Below are positions 36,425 through 48,400 of a stretch of 64,000 bases of DNA, in pieces (the stretch's first letter is position 1; every line of letters starts with the position of its first letter). Source of the stretch: Fonsecaea monophora (lineage: Eukaryota > Ascomycota > Eurotiomycetes > Chaetothyriales > Herpotrichiellaceae); contig NW_019173956.1 of assembly GCF_001642475.1 (NCBI RefSeq), forward strand, positions 124,001 through 188,000, in the 5' to 3' direction. The notes beneath the pieces are model-generated. The model saw only the letters and a program-made list of their open reading frames with translations, had not been told where the DNA came from and ran no database searches. The position numbers and the translations under genes were made by a program.

Positions 36425-37093
36425 ATGCCTCGTTCTCGTGGAGGTGCTTCCCGACCTGCTCCGTCGCGACCGACAGCTCCGTCTGCGGCACCTCGGTCTG
36501 TAGCGCCACAGCAGCAGCAACGTCCTATGACTACGACTGCCCCGAGTGCACCCGCACAGCATGCTCCTCCTCCTGTTCAAGCATCTCAGGGCCCCGGGCT
36601 CTTTGGTCAGATGGCCAGCACTGCTGCGTGAGTGAATTCGCTTCCGCCCCCATCATCCTGGAGTTCCCACACGAGTTATGCATCCGCCGGGGTGTATGTA
36701 CTTCGAACGGGGATCGGGTTCTAAAAAGAGAGGGGAGCAATTGTCTCCATTGTCATACACTTACTGACCCGTGCGTGAAACTCTAGTGGCGTCGCAGTTG
36801 GATCCTCCATCGGCCACGCCATCGGTGGTCTTTTCAGCGGTGGCGGCGGCTCCTCCTACTCTGCGCCTGCGGAGCAACAACAGCAACCCACCGACGCCTA
36901 CGCCCGGACCGGTGATGCCATGCCCAACGCCCTGTACAGTCAATCGAACTCGGCCGCCGAGGCCACGGGCCCTTGTGCCGCTGACATCAAGAGCTTCACC
37001 GACTGCATGAACCAGAACCAGGGTAACCTGACCATTTGCGGATGGTACATGGAACAACTCAAGGCTTGCCAGCAGGCTGCGAGGCAATACTGA
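36425..37093 (+). CDS. Twin CX9C protein, Mix17/CHCHD2 family
   Basis: Small mitochondrial intermembrane-space protein of 169 residues with a CHCH fold; yeast Mix17 and human CHCHD2/CHCHD10 belong here and affect cristae and respiration. Exons 36425..36627 and 36787..37093 with a 159-nt intron (GTGAGT...CTAG). The N-terminus is basic, Ser/Pro/Ala rich and free of acidic residues. A Gly-rich hydrophobic segment (GVAVGSSIGHAIGGLFSGGG) follows, as in CHCHD2. The C-terminus has the twin motif: Cys131-x9-Cys141 and Cys152-x9-Cys162, which should form two disulfides by the Mia40 route. It ends QQAARQY. The neighbour BBP gene is read in the same direction but is separately expressed, judging by the 520-base gap. 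Confidence 0.92.
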
Positions 37094-38118
37094 GGGGCAT
37101 CCCCTCCCGGCCTTGGGTCGGTAACTCGGCAGGGAATGAGAGGAATAGATCAGACATATGCATCGGCACGAGGAAACACTGTAAATATGTATCATGGTGG
37201 ATACCTCTCTGACAGGGCAGAGTCTTCAAGAGAGAGAAAACTTTGTCACTTGCATTGGCATAGCGTGGTTACATGTTCGAATAGAAACCCGGGGAAAGAT
37301 TGTCCAAAGGTTTCCCCTTTGCTAAAAAATTGATATCAAAAGTTTCTCCACTCAGAAATCAAGAGGTCCATGTTGCGTGGTGATTTTTGGTACCTCATTT
37401 TGGGAGCTCAACTCCGCGTCCGCAGTCAGATGGGTATTATTGATCTTTACCTCCCTGATCCTCTAATGCTTGGTACTGTGGTGCTTGATCCTTTGATGCT
37501 GCGACGAAATGCTATCAGTCGTTCGATCGATACCCTTAACCCATGCCCTACTTGTATCGTAGACTTTGTCGCACACACTCGCGCACTCTCTCACATAGTC
37601 GATTAGTCTATTATGCCGATCGTGGCTGCACGGGCTGATGGGGGCTAATCGGTCTTTGACAAGGAGAACAGAATCATACATGTAAGGTTCAAGGGGGTTT
37701 CGTGGTCAGAAGGGTTCATGTCCATGTCTGGGAAAGGAATGAAGGAGAAGGAGGGTGGGAGAGAGACACCAGAGACACCGGAGACATCGGAGCAGAGGGT
37801 CATCGTGCTACGAGAACATTGACCGGTTAACCGATTAACTGGCTGACTGACGCCCAGATAGCCATATAGCCAGGTAGTCAATATAGCCAGATATCTTGAA
37901 ACCCAGCCAGACACCCAGCGAGTAGTATTACAAGATATGTACCCCCTCTGGAACCCCGAGGTTTATCGATGCGCAGCTCGACAAGGACTGATTGTGATTG
38001 TTGATTGTGATTGCCTTTGCCTCACCTATTCATCAGGACCCGTAGGCGAATCATCTCATCTCCTCGCATCTGATTCCGAAAGCGCACGTAGAGGACGACA
38101 CCGCAACTGAGCAAGCCA

Positions 38119-38140
38119 GCGAGCGAGCGAGCGAGCGAGT
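38119..38140. repeat. GAGC tetranucleotide microsatellite
   Basis: About five tandem GAGC/GCGA units. Simple repeat with no associated gene. Confidence 0.85.
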
Positions 38141-40225
38141 GAAGAGGGATGGATAGTCAGCAGAAAGTACGCAGACAGGGTTCAGTATGTCTCTTGATCC
38201 CATGGTCCCCTGCTCCGTTTTGAGAGATGGGGTGTGGAAGTCGAGGGTTTTCACAATGTCATCGTAGATAGAGCGGAAAGGACAGAGAGAAACTAACAAT
38301 AACACAACACCGGTATGCAACGAGTGCTGAGGGACTTCCGACGGAATCCACGAGTAGGAAGGTATGGGCCTGGAACCATTGTGGGATTGAATTGCTGGAT
38401 CAACGGATCAATGGATCACTGGACCACCACGCCGAAAGTGAAGATATCCCTTTTTGGAAACCTCGGTAACACACAACAGACACAGCAGACACAGAGAACC
38501 TGCTGGTTTGGATGCACTGAACAGAGCAAAGGCCGGTCGAACCCGAGAAAGTCGTGGGCAATAGCGGGTCTCACCATGGTCATCCTCATAGCGGTGTATC
38601 GCCTCGCTGAACACGTACCTCGTACCTGTATGGACCATATCCGAGGACATATCCGTGTCTTGTGGGAGAGAGTGATCCCTTCATCCCGTGTATATTTCCC
38701 GAGCGTAATCCAAACCATGTCGACTGCTCACTGGCTCCTAACAAGCAAGAGGTCAGAGGTCAGAGGTCAGCCGTGATCTTCAGCCCTCTCGAACCGTGAC
38801 TCGACCAACAAGAGGTCTTGGCTTTTGGGATCATCCGGCACATTGGGGGGCCGTGCCAGCACACCGGCAGGCGGGTGATGCGACAAATCAACAAAGTTTC
38901 AAGGGAGCTAGGTGAAGGAGGGGGGGAGGTTTTGGCAAAGTCAGCAGAGATGTAGCTCGGCATCGTTGGCGTGGGTATGGACGTGGACGTGGACATGCAC
39001 ATGGCATGGCATGGCAAGGCATGGTATCCCGTAGGTACTCGTCGCTTGCGGATGAGATGGCTGATAGGACCAGCCGCGACAGCTCAGTGCTCACCGATGC
39101 AGTGGCACCAGGCCAGTCAAGAGGTCTTGTCTCGAGTCTTGGGGACGGCCTTGGAGGATCAGATCCAGCCAGCGACTCTGGCACTCGGGTCCATTGGGCC
39201 GAAGGGCGTGGACGTGCAACCTGACCCAAATTGTCGGTGCCTGGTGCCTTGTGCCTTGTATGTTGGGATATCATGTAAGGCTCACAGGGCGCCAGGACAT
39301 CAAAAGGAGAATACAAAAAGGGTTCGTGTAAACCTAGAACGAACACGAATGAGGACTCCCGACTCCACCTCAAATGTTCCGGGTCCTCAGATCAAGAGTG
39401 AGTGAGTGTGCTGTCTTGAAGTAATTAGTGGAGGTGGCGCAGGGTAAGAAAAGGGGGGGGGGAGGAGTATTTGACACCTTCCGTGGTCAGCCTCGGTTTC
39501 CCAAGAGGGTGATTGCTTGCTTGGGACTTGGGTAAAGGGGGATGGATTGGGTTGGAGCTTCGCCTGCTGACGGTCAGGCCTTTCTTGGACAACTCCCTAC
39601 GACCACTGACAAGGCTTGAGGCTCAGGGGACTCACTCGCTGAGTAGTTTGGTAAGCAAGTTTCTCGTGGTGGCTAGTGATTGGATCTCGTATACGAAGGG
39701 GTGGTGGGGGTTGGATGCGTGGACGGATGGCTGCCCGCCCCTATGCGACCAGAGTCAGAGCAACATCTTCGCCTCGGCAGACCCTTCATCCGTCAGCTTC
39801 GTCCGTAACGAATTGCTAGTCCCTGGTTGCTGGGGGAGACGAAAGGAGTAGTCAGCTTCCTCCCCGTACCTATTTGTATAGAGGAGGAAGGGCATTGACC
39901 ACAAGGTCAGGGACTTGGGTGGAAGACCGCCAGCAAAGCGGCTGCTCTCAGACTGATATGTCAGCAGCTGGGCCAGTAGTGAACGATCAGACACCGACTA
40001 AGAGTGATCAGAGGTACACGCACGGCGTTAAGACGGCGAAAACCGAAGATTGGGGTTCTTGGATCTTAGGCCCGACATGCCAACCCCGTCTCACTTCGTG
40101 ATAGGGCTGAACGAAGACATCAGCCAAAAGTTCAAACCAACAAACGACAACAAGCCGGAATTCGATCCGCCTCGCTCGGAGAGATATCGTTTGAACGATT
40201 GTTGTAAAGATTCCGGTGTGCTTTT

Positions 40226-40250
40226 CCTGGCGTGCCTGGCGTGCCTGGCG
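40226..40250. repeat. Nine-base tandem repeat CCTGGCGTG
   Basis: Nearly three units in tandem in the gene-poor region. Confidence 0.8.
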
Positions 40251-43200
40251 TTACCGTTGTTGGCGTCGTCGAACCAAAAGTTGAGTCAGCAGCCGCGGAA
40301 TGTTTTTGTCCAATGGAATTTGTCAGTTGAGCAATTGCGCGGTTAAACTTTGGTCAGATTCCATACTCAGACACACACGGTACACACACTCAGTCCTTTG
40401 GCCATGTGGTAGGACCACTTGGCATCTTCGACTCGGATACTTTTTTTCCCACATGGTTTATCGTGGTAGGAGGTAGTATCGCCCATCTCCACGGACGCGG
40501 GATGTGCTGGAACTATGGCGGGTACTGAACCCAATTCACCCCGGCGGCTCATCTCATATCATAGTAGCCAGATACCCTTTCGTGACTCACCAGCGGCCGC
40601 AAGCTGCACACTGAATGCTACCCCGCTGTGAGATGACAGCATGCTCGGACCAGGCGAAGCGCCTCTGACCTTCAGGGATCGTACGGTGTGTGAATATCTT
40701 CCTCAATCTGTGAGACGAGGCAGATAGGTGGCGAAGATTCTTGACCTCTTACCACAAGAAAACAAGGGGTCTAGACACAGCCCATTATCAGGCAGGCAGG
40801 CAGGATATCAGAGGCAGGTTAGCCAAGCGAGTTTGCGGGGAAGTACCGTCGTAAGTTAGCAGAACCAAGACATCAGGCCATATTCGCACAAAAACACAAA
40901 AATATTGTTGTTCTCTTTTGGGTAACTGGGAATTGGAATCAGAAAGCGTATTGATGAGGGGTCTAACTCGCTTGGGGGCTGCTAAGAATAAGCACAGCCA
41001 TCCTTGGTGGTGGCACCGGGAGGGAGTCAGCTAATTGGATACATGCAAAAGTACAATCGATCGTCTCTGTTAAGCACAGCCATGATGGCCCCTCTCTCAT
41101 TCGTCAGGTATGACAAAGAACCATCAGCCCGCCCTTCGAGAAGATTGCCGCATTGGGTAACCAGACGCTGTTCCTAGCATCCAAGCCACTAGCTGAGTTA
41201 CTAGTGGCTCTTGTAGCGGCTCTAGCGGCAGGCAGCCGTCATTAGTGCTGTAACCCACAATCTGGTATTCGTCTTCCCCTCCCCGCCTTCTGGCACACCA
41301 AAAGCCCGCCAAAAGGTGGCATTTGTGTATTTGTTCCCAAAACAGGTCAAATGTGCGAATAAGGATAATCCCTAAAATCCAATTTCTCGTGACTCACCGC
41401 ATCTCCCGTCCAAAATCGCATGCAAGGGGTTGCTGACGAGGATCTTCCGTATTCGGCAACCGGTTGATCGGTGGGGTGAACACCAAGTGATGTCTTGGGA
41501 GAATAACGAGGATGCCTGAAATCCCCCTGTGCCAGATTTTTGCCCTCAGGCAGCCGTCAATTTGATTCGCCAACTTCGGGAGGTATTTTCTTAGCTTTTG
41601 TGCATTTCTGACAACAAAGGGCGATGAAACAAAAACACTCAATGCGCAACGGAAATTATTGCCATCCCTCGTCGGAGCCATGAAACATTCCCCGCCCTAC
41701 AAAATGGTCACGAGGGCCAAATTGGATGGCAAACGAAGAGGTTTCGGAAACATGGTGACTTCGGAAGCGCGCACATTTTCTCGTCCGCACCTCCCGGTCC
41801 TTTACGATCACGAGGCTGAAGGAGTCGGGGTTTAGAGCCGCATCTTCACAATAATACTGGTGGGGAAGGAGGCAAACCAGGAAAGTGCCCTGAACAATAT
41901 ACCTCGACCTGTACAAGTATAGGCTCTAGCAAGGTGCATCTGGATGACCAGTGCGCACCGTCTCCTGCACAAACCGGCCGAAGTCGGTGAATTGTGCACC
42001 GTCGCGAAGCGGGGGAGTCCATGGAGATTGCGAAAGCCCGAGGGCGCGAGCCAAACAGGGACGAGAAGCAAGGACGAAACAACTCCATGGCTGACCTCGG
42101 ACGAATAATTTGTCCTGCGGGCCTTGGGTGGGGGAGGGAGCTGCATAACGTCAAGGCCATGCCCTTTCCGGGTCTAGACTGAGGCATAACCTGGTTGCGG
42201 CTCGTCATGATGCTTTATGCCCGACGGTGCCATTCGGACCCGGAAGGAAATTTGCTGGTTCGCGTCCGAGCCCTCGACCGGAGTTTTCAAACACCCGTGT
42301 CATTCTGTGCCAGTACGCCAAGGGTTGAAAGCAGCGCGAGATGCCTTCTGTATCAAGTAACTGTGCTGAATACGGTCGTCAGGCAACAGTTCACCATTAT
42401 TGGGTGAGGGAACCGGGCTCGCAAGTTGGTCCGAATACGGCCAATACGGGGCCCATGGGGCGTGGCTTGACACTTGAACGCGTTTGTATACGAATGCGAG
42501 CACCAAATGCAGAAGACTGATTACCACAAAGACGAGATGGACGACTTGACGATCAGGGCGCACATGTGGCTATCGTGGCTGTTCCTCGCTGTCTTGTCTC
42601 AATCAGGTAGACTTAACCCAGAACCAGGGGGGAAAGGTATTTGTCCGTGTGCTCACTACAGGGCGTTGAGATCTCTCCATCGCAGGCAGCCAGCAATCTG
42701 GATGCAAGCTCAGCCCACTGCAAGCGATAACGAATACGCTTCCCGGGAAACGTGTTCTGACCATGGTGGTTGAATGTCAAATCAATCAGGTGGAGCCCGA
42801 GGAAAACGATGGCCAGCGACCACAGGTCTCCGGGGATTTGTTAGAGCCTTGAACAGCATCTCCGCGAGAGATGCCTAGGCGCGGAGGGGGAGGGGTGAGA
42901 GCCTAAGCGAGCAGCATTGGGCACGTTAGGCTACCTGAAACACATCTCCGGGGATCTCCTTGGGCGTCAGAGGTTCAGAGCTACCCCCTCAGCCAGCCCC
43001 CTAGAGTGTCTGAAAGCAGCGCCCTGATAACGTGAAGGCTCGTTATACTCCTCCCTTCGCCTCGCGTTAGGGCTTCAGACCTGACGGTCAGTCCACCAAT
43101 CTCAATGCCAAGTTACCTGTTTGACACAAGAGCTGTGAACACTCGTCGTTCATGGCATCGCTCGCCCCAGAAACGCCACTAGATGAACCCCGAAAGTACC

Positions 43201-44561
43201 AAAAAAGTGGATGGATTAGGAAAGAGTTCTTGGGAGCTGGCTTGCGACAAACACGAATTCCTCACTCAAAACACGGTTGATCAAATCTGAGAAGAGCAGC
43301 TCGTATAATGCTACAATGAGATCTCCTTACTTTTGTGGCTTGCCTGGGTGGGATTTGAGAATCAGTTCTTGGTAGGTGCACTGCACTGGATTACGAGAGC
43401 ATGGTAATGCTGGCTGGTCACATCCAAGAGTCCAGAACACGGTTGACCGCCAGGTGGGAGACAAGGACAGACACAGAAGCCGTCAGCCAAGGCCAGCGTT
43501 ACAATGCACGGGCTTACCAAGACACAGCGAGCAAGCGGACGTAGACGGACAATCATTGGGTAAGAGGTCAAAGCAGGGCAACAGGACATTTCTCAGCAGG
43601 TCCCTCAGCATTTGCTGCCCCAGGAAATGCTGTCATTGAGCGTTCTGCCACCCCTAGCCGCCTTTGTCGCCTTGTCACCTAGTCCCATAGCCATTATTGA
43701 TGGGGGAACGCGGAAATACGTAGGATAATCCGGAAATGCTCCTACTGCAGTAAATGCACAGATACGACACCAAAGGCCCGTCATAGTACGAGATAGCACG
43801 TAGCCCATAATCTTGCCAGTTTACATCGGTTATCGAAAGGGTGGTGAAACCAATAGAGACGAAACACACAGCAACAGCATAGCAACGATGAAGTGGGATG
43901 CCGTAAGAAACGGGGGCAAGGGGGTAAGATCAGACGGGGAGAGGAGCTTCACGAAGAACGATGAACGATGGTGGGCGGTCGAAGGCGGTTGAGGGGGGGC
44001 ATTACTCGACTCGGAGCTGATTGTGACCCAGAGGCCGGGAAGGGGAAGAGCAACGAGATGTGCGAGGTGCAACAAACCGTCCGAGGATCAGGCAGACAAG
44101 TCGGCCGAATGCAGTCGACATTGGCCAGTTTGCAGCACAACACAATGACATGCTGCTTTCAGATTTTCAGATTTCTCAGCCTGCAGCCCCGCTTGGTCCC
44201 TTCCAGGTAAGAGTCCAAGAGTCACTCGGAGAGAACGTAACACCGCCCTCGGGTTTAGACTCTGGGAGTAGTCACAGCCCTGCTGGTGTGCATCGCTGAC
44301 CAGGGCCAGGGGGGCTAGACGCCTGGACAGGGGACCCCGGTCACCTGGTGGAGTTCGGTCTTTACGCACGCTTCGACCCTCTTTCGCTCTCGTTTCTTAC
44401 TCAGGCACCTTCAATAATCCTAACGTTAATCGGCCCCCCATACATCCATTTCTTACCAACCCGCGAGTTTACAAAAGAAGTCGTCCACCCTCCCCTCCAA
44501 CCAGCCTCCTTTCTTCTCTCCATCACCATCAACACCATTACAACAAACAACAACAACATTG

Positions 44562-44567
44562 ATGTGA
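44562..44567 (+). promoter_or_regulatory. Start-stop upstream reading frame ATGTGA
   Basis: A minimal ATG-TGA element 134 bases before the main ATG at 44701. No other ATG lies between them, and the surrounding CA-rich sequence looks like a 5' UTR. Start-stop elements elsewhere can stall ribosomes and reduce downstream translation. Its presence in the transcript is inferred. Confidence 0.4.
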
Positions 44568-44700
44568 ACATTGAGCATTGAGAGAGACAGACTGCTCAAT
44601 ACAAGTTACCAACCGACCGGACTACCACAACATAAGGGTACCCACACTGGTGACTCAGAAAGAGATCCCGACCAAAACAATTACCACCACCACCATCAAA

Positions 44701-45453
44701 ATGCCTTCCTCAGTCACTTTCTCCGCTTCTACAGCGACCACCAAATCAGCCGGGCAATCCATCTACTCCCGACCTCCCCAGAAGAAGCAGAAGATGAGCA
44801 TCACTCAGACCTACTTCCTCGCCCACAGTGCTCGCGGCAAGCTCTCACGCGAGGCTGCCCGACCTGACCACGACCTCCGCCTGCTGGTCGGACATGCCAA
44901 CATGCTCGACTCTCTGATGCTGGACTTGGCCAATGCCGAGCAGGAGCAGGAACGGTGGTTCAACAACATTGTCAACGGATCTCAGGCACAGGAAGAGGAA
45001 GAGGAGGATAACCAGCGACATGTCGAGACCATTGTGGAGGAGCCCGAGGCCGACTGGGAGCCAGAAGACGCCTCCTCCGAAGAGGAGTCTGAGGACGAGT
45101 CTGAGCAGAAGCCAGACACCCAAGTCACCGCCATCGAGGTCGACTCTGATATGGAAGATGATGACGACGAGGAGAACGAGGACCTGTCTTTGGTCCGCAC
45201 GGCCTCCCGACACTCTCCTCCCGAGCTCAGCCTCGACACTGATTCAGACTCGGAAGATGACCACATGCCACCCTCACCACCCACCACCAGCATTGAAGTC
45301 CTGAGCGAGAAGCAGAGACAGGCCATTGCCACGACCTCATTCTACGATGCCAAGGACAACGCCTCATTATCACCCGCAGAGTCGGAAGCCTTTGAAGAAG
45401 AAGGCTTCTACCTCCCTTCAAGGCAACAGCCAACCATAATCGCTGCCTATTGA
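44701..45453 (+). CDS. Acidic conserved fungal protein, function unknown
   Basis: Single-exon gene for a 250-residue protein that I do not recognise by function. Residues 28 to 90 are the ordered-looking, basic-to-neutral part, with KKQKMSITQTYFLAHSARGK, DHDLRLLVGHANMLDSL and an Asn/Glu-rich helix ending ERWFN. I recall similar sequence in other ascomycetes but cannot name it. Residues 97 to 190 are extremely acidic (runs of Glu and Asp with casein-kinase-type SDSE sites). Residues 196 to 215 and the C-terminal PTIIAAY are further blocks. Met32 could act as an alternative start just before the conserved region. It is the only gene in about 14 kb and has a CA-rich leader with a start-stop upstream frame. 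No signal peptide or membrane segment is visible, so a nuclear or cytosolic location is likely. Confidence 0.75.
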   Translation: MPSSVTFSASTATTKSAGQSIYSRPPQKKQKMSITQTYFLAHSARGKLSREAARPDHDLRLLVGHANMLDSLMLDLANAEQEQERWFNNIVNGSQAQEEEEEDNQRHVETIVEEPEADWEPEDASSEEESEDESEQKPDTQVTAIEVDSDMEDDDDEENEDLSLVRTASRHSPPELSLDTDSDSEDDHMPPSPPTTSIEVLSEKQRQAIATTSFYDAKDNASLSPAESEAFEEEGFYLPSRQQPTIIAAY

Positions 45454-48400
45454 GCAGGTTGATTGACCGCCCTTGAAAACGACTCTTTGTGATACCCTCA
45501 ACGTTTCTAGCGACATCGCCATCTGACGTCTATTTATGAGCATGGTGTTTTGGGAATTTTCCGCTTTCAGGATCCAACAATGGCATCCCATGTATTCAAA
45601 AGGAAATTTGGGACAGTCTAGGAGGAACACGAGCAAGGGACATGTGACCAGTGCGAGGCTGGGGAGATGGATTCCAACACTTCGTTGCCAACCCAGTAGT
45701 CGTGGCCTCTGTGCCAGCCTGGGAAAGTAACGGAGGGGAGGAAGAATACTTCATCGGCTTCGACACACGTTTCATGCTTGTTGGCTCTGGTTTCTCAATA
45801 TGACTCTACTCTATGTACAACCGCAGATAGTTCTCCCTCGCTACAAGTTAGCATCAGAGGTTGAGACACCTGACACAAATGACAATAATTCATTTGAAAC
45901 CAAACTTCAGCTCCTCTCTCTTTCTTTGTTTCATTCACTGCTCACAATACACTGTTCGAGCACGCTCTACCTCTCTTCCTTGATTGACTTCCGATCTCCC
46001 GATCATCTCAAGTTTGTAGAGGCGGTGGTGGTTGTCATTTCGCGCCGAGACTAAAGCCGACCGACGAAGCAAACATGGTGGGTTGGTTGGCTGGCTGGAC
46101 TCTGGAACGAAAACTCTCCGAAGCCGCGGATCATGGCAAATTGATTCGAGTCACTCGGAATCGGGTTTTGGACTTTTTTTTGACTTTTTGCTTTGCTGTT
46201 CTCGTGCGCATGTGCGGAGCCAAAGGGCCTGAAGTTGCGGCCGAAACCATCCGTGGGCGCACCCACTGACCACCTTTCCCCCCCCAAGGCTCTTAATCTT
46301 ACTCGTACTCGTACAACTATGTGCTTGTAGTTCTTCTGAGTGGTCCCATGTTATTCGATTATTCTCCTCCCTTCTCCCATTCTCGGACCCGGGACGGTCA
46401 GCCAATTTTTTTTTATTGCTGCGAGGGCCGAAAGGAAATTTCGCTCAATCAAATCAGAAATTCGAGAAGTCGGCCAAGGGCCCTCGCTGCCTAGGTTGGT
46501 GGTGGTTCTTCACATTTTATCCAGCATTTCATTATTATTCTTCTTTCCCCGTATACCCATCCAGGACCCATACCATCTTGCTTCCCGTGCTTCATCCTCG
46601 GCGTGATTGTTTATTCAACTCGTACCGAGTACAAACAAAAGACCCACGTGTAAAAATCTCCCTTCTTGTCCGACATCTGTCCCGAAACTGTATAGGTACC
46701 GAGTATTACCTGGTACTTTGGAGCATTTTCGCTTCAAATTCAGTCGTTTGTTTGCCCCCCTTGATCCTAAGGTTTGTTTCTGTATTGCACTTTCTGTTTC
46801 TCTCACGCCTCTTAGGAATCTCCACCCTAAGACAACCAACCAAGCATTAATTTTTAATCTGCAAAAATTTGACTCGTGAAATCTCTCATCATGGGCCAAT
46901 CACCGGCCAGGGCTTCCGTAAGCAACTATTTACTTCATTCATGTCCATGGGCCACCGCACTGAGTTGCCGCTGGCCTGATGGACCTCAACCACCCTTTTT
47001 TTTTTCTTTTGCCTGAAGAGCTGTTCTGGGAATGCTTGTGTTTCCCTTCCTGGTTTGCTGAGGTTCGTTCTCCTGGTGGCCTGGCTCGACCAACAAAAAA
47101 TGTTGCCCACTTCTCGGTACTCTGACATCAGCCTGAGCACCATGGAGCATTTGTTGGCTTGAGTAAGCCAGTGAGTGTAGAGACGAGGCGGCAACATTCT
47201 ATGAGTCTTCATCGCAATGCCTTGATCACCTATCAGGTGCATCAAGGGCTTTGGGTTTACCCTGAAAATACAAGGTCTTGGGCGGGATGATTCATCATCT
47301 TCCCTCTACTCGGTCAAGGTTTCTATCTCACAATGAAAGACACATATCCTCTGCCTTCCACGTGCTCTGCGTTGGATGAGGTCAGTGGGTATTGTCGATC
47401 AGGCGCGCTCTCATTCTCATGATACTGACACTTTTGGTATATCCTGCCTGGTCTTGTTTTCAAGGGTTTGAGGTTGCTTTGTCCTTGGTTCCCGACGTGG
47501 TGTCTACGAATGATGAGGTTCCAAACAGTCGGCTCGGTCTCCTTATCGGTTCGCTAGACCCTGCTTTGGTGTTCAGGTCGTTTGCACGCCTAACCTGGGG
47601 ACAGTGGGAGGCCGTGGAGGCCCTTTCTGGGGTCTGTACTCGTAAAGGGAGCTGCGGTGACCCCGTCTGTCCTTTTTGGAAGTGACCCTGCCTCGTTTGG
47701 TATACCCTTTCTTGTCTTCGGCACGGCGCTCAAGGCTTGGACCTCGCCAAAGCTTGGTATGTCGTAGGTCGATCAAACCCGCTTGTACAGCTTCCCCTCT
47801 ACAATCGGGTGTCGATCCGGTCGCCTGAGCTTCACGGACAGCAGCTGTACACGGTACAATTTACCGTACATGCAGTGACCTGATTGATGATCTGGGGCGC
47901 GCTACTGATGCTCGGCTGAGTTGCCATCGTATATTTTGGTGTGAATCGCACAAATTACCCTGTTTTTTCTTCTTTCCATGATCGAGATCTGCCCACCCAC
48001 TTCAATCCTATACGGGAATCGCGTGGGTTTGTGCTGCTGCATAATTGCATAATTCCAGCTTCGCATGCACGGCGAATAATATGCTCCGGCCGACGCACGT
48101 CCAGCCAAAGTGCAAAGACACCATCACCATCAACCCTTATCCCTGTCTGCATCTGCCTACCTTCCTACCGGTACTCCGTACAAGCAATGTACCTCCTGAC
48201 CTAAGCAGCAAGAGCGACGAGACATTCATGAGCCTAGAGATCGGCGATCCGGAAGAGCGGATACATGTCTCTACAAGGACAAGTACGCGGTACTTGCTTC
48301 CAGTGCTGGCCTGTGATCACCAGGTAATCAGATCTGGTGGACACCGGCCGGATGGCGGCTGGAGGGGCCACGGCGCAAATCATTCGTACCACTAAGCGAG

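Larger units (their letters stand above)
37094..44700. other. Gene-poor region, 7.6 kb, no gene supported
   Basis: No frame here shows a domain, consistent splice sites or protein-like composition. Base composition looks ordinary, without the AT-rich look of RIP-mutated transposon relics. Visible structure is limited to short tandem repeats (GAGC repeat near 38119..38140, AGGTCAG triplet near 38750..38770, a nine-base CCTGGCGTG repeat near 40226..40250, CAGG repeat near 40790..40804) and one GTAC-N3-GTAC element at 38615..38625. It may be long regulatory sequence or noncoding transcription for the gene at 44701. Confidence 0.5.

Noticed and set aside
38530..38800. TCGAACC-like matches resembling a tRNA B box
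   Set aside because: No matching A box or cloverleaf arms at the right distance on either strand.
38888..39405. Overlapping open frames of 144 to 161 codons on both strands
   Set aside because: They mirror each other across strands and have low-complexity Arg/Pro/Ser content.
47392..47685. Possible small secreted Cys-containing peptide
   Set aside because: The hydrophobic start looks like a signal peptide, but the frame begins at TTG, with no ATG upstream, and has no repeat of spaced cysteines or neighbouring gene support.
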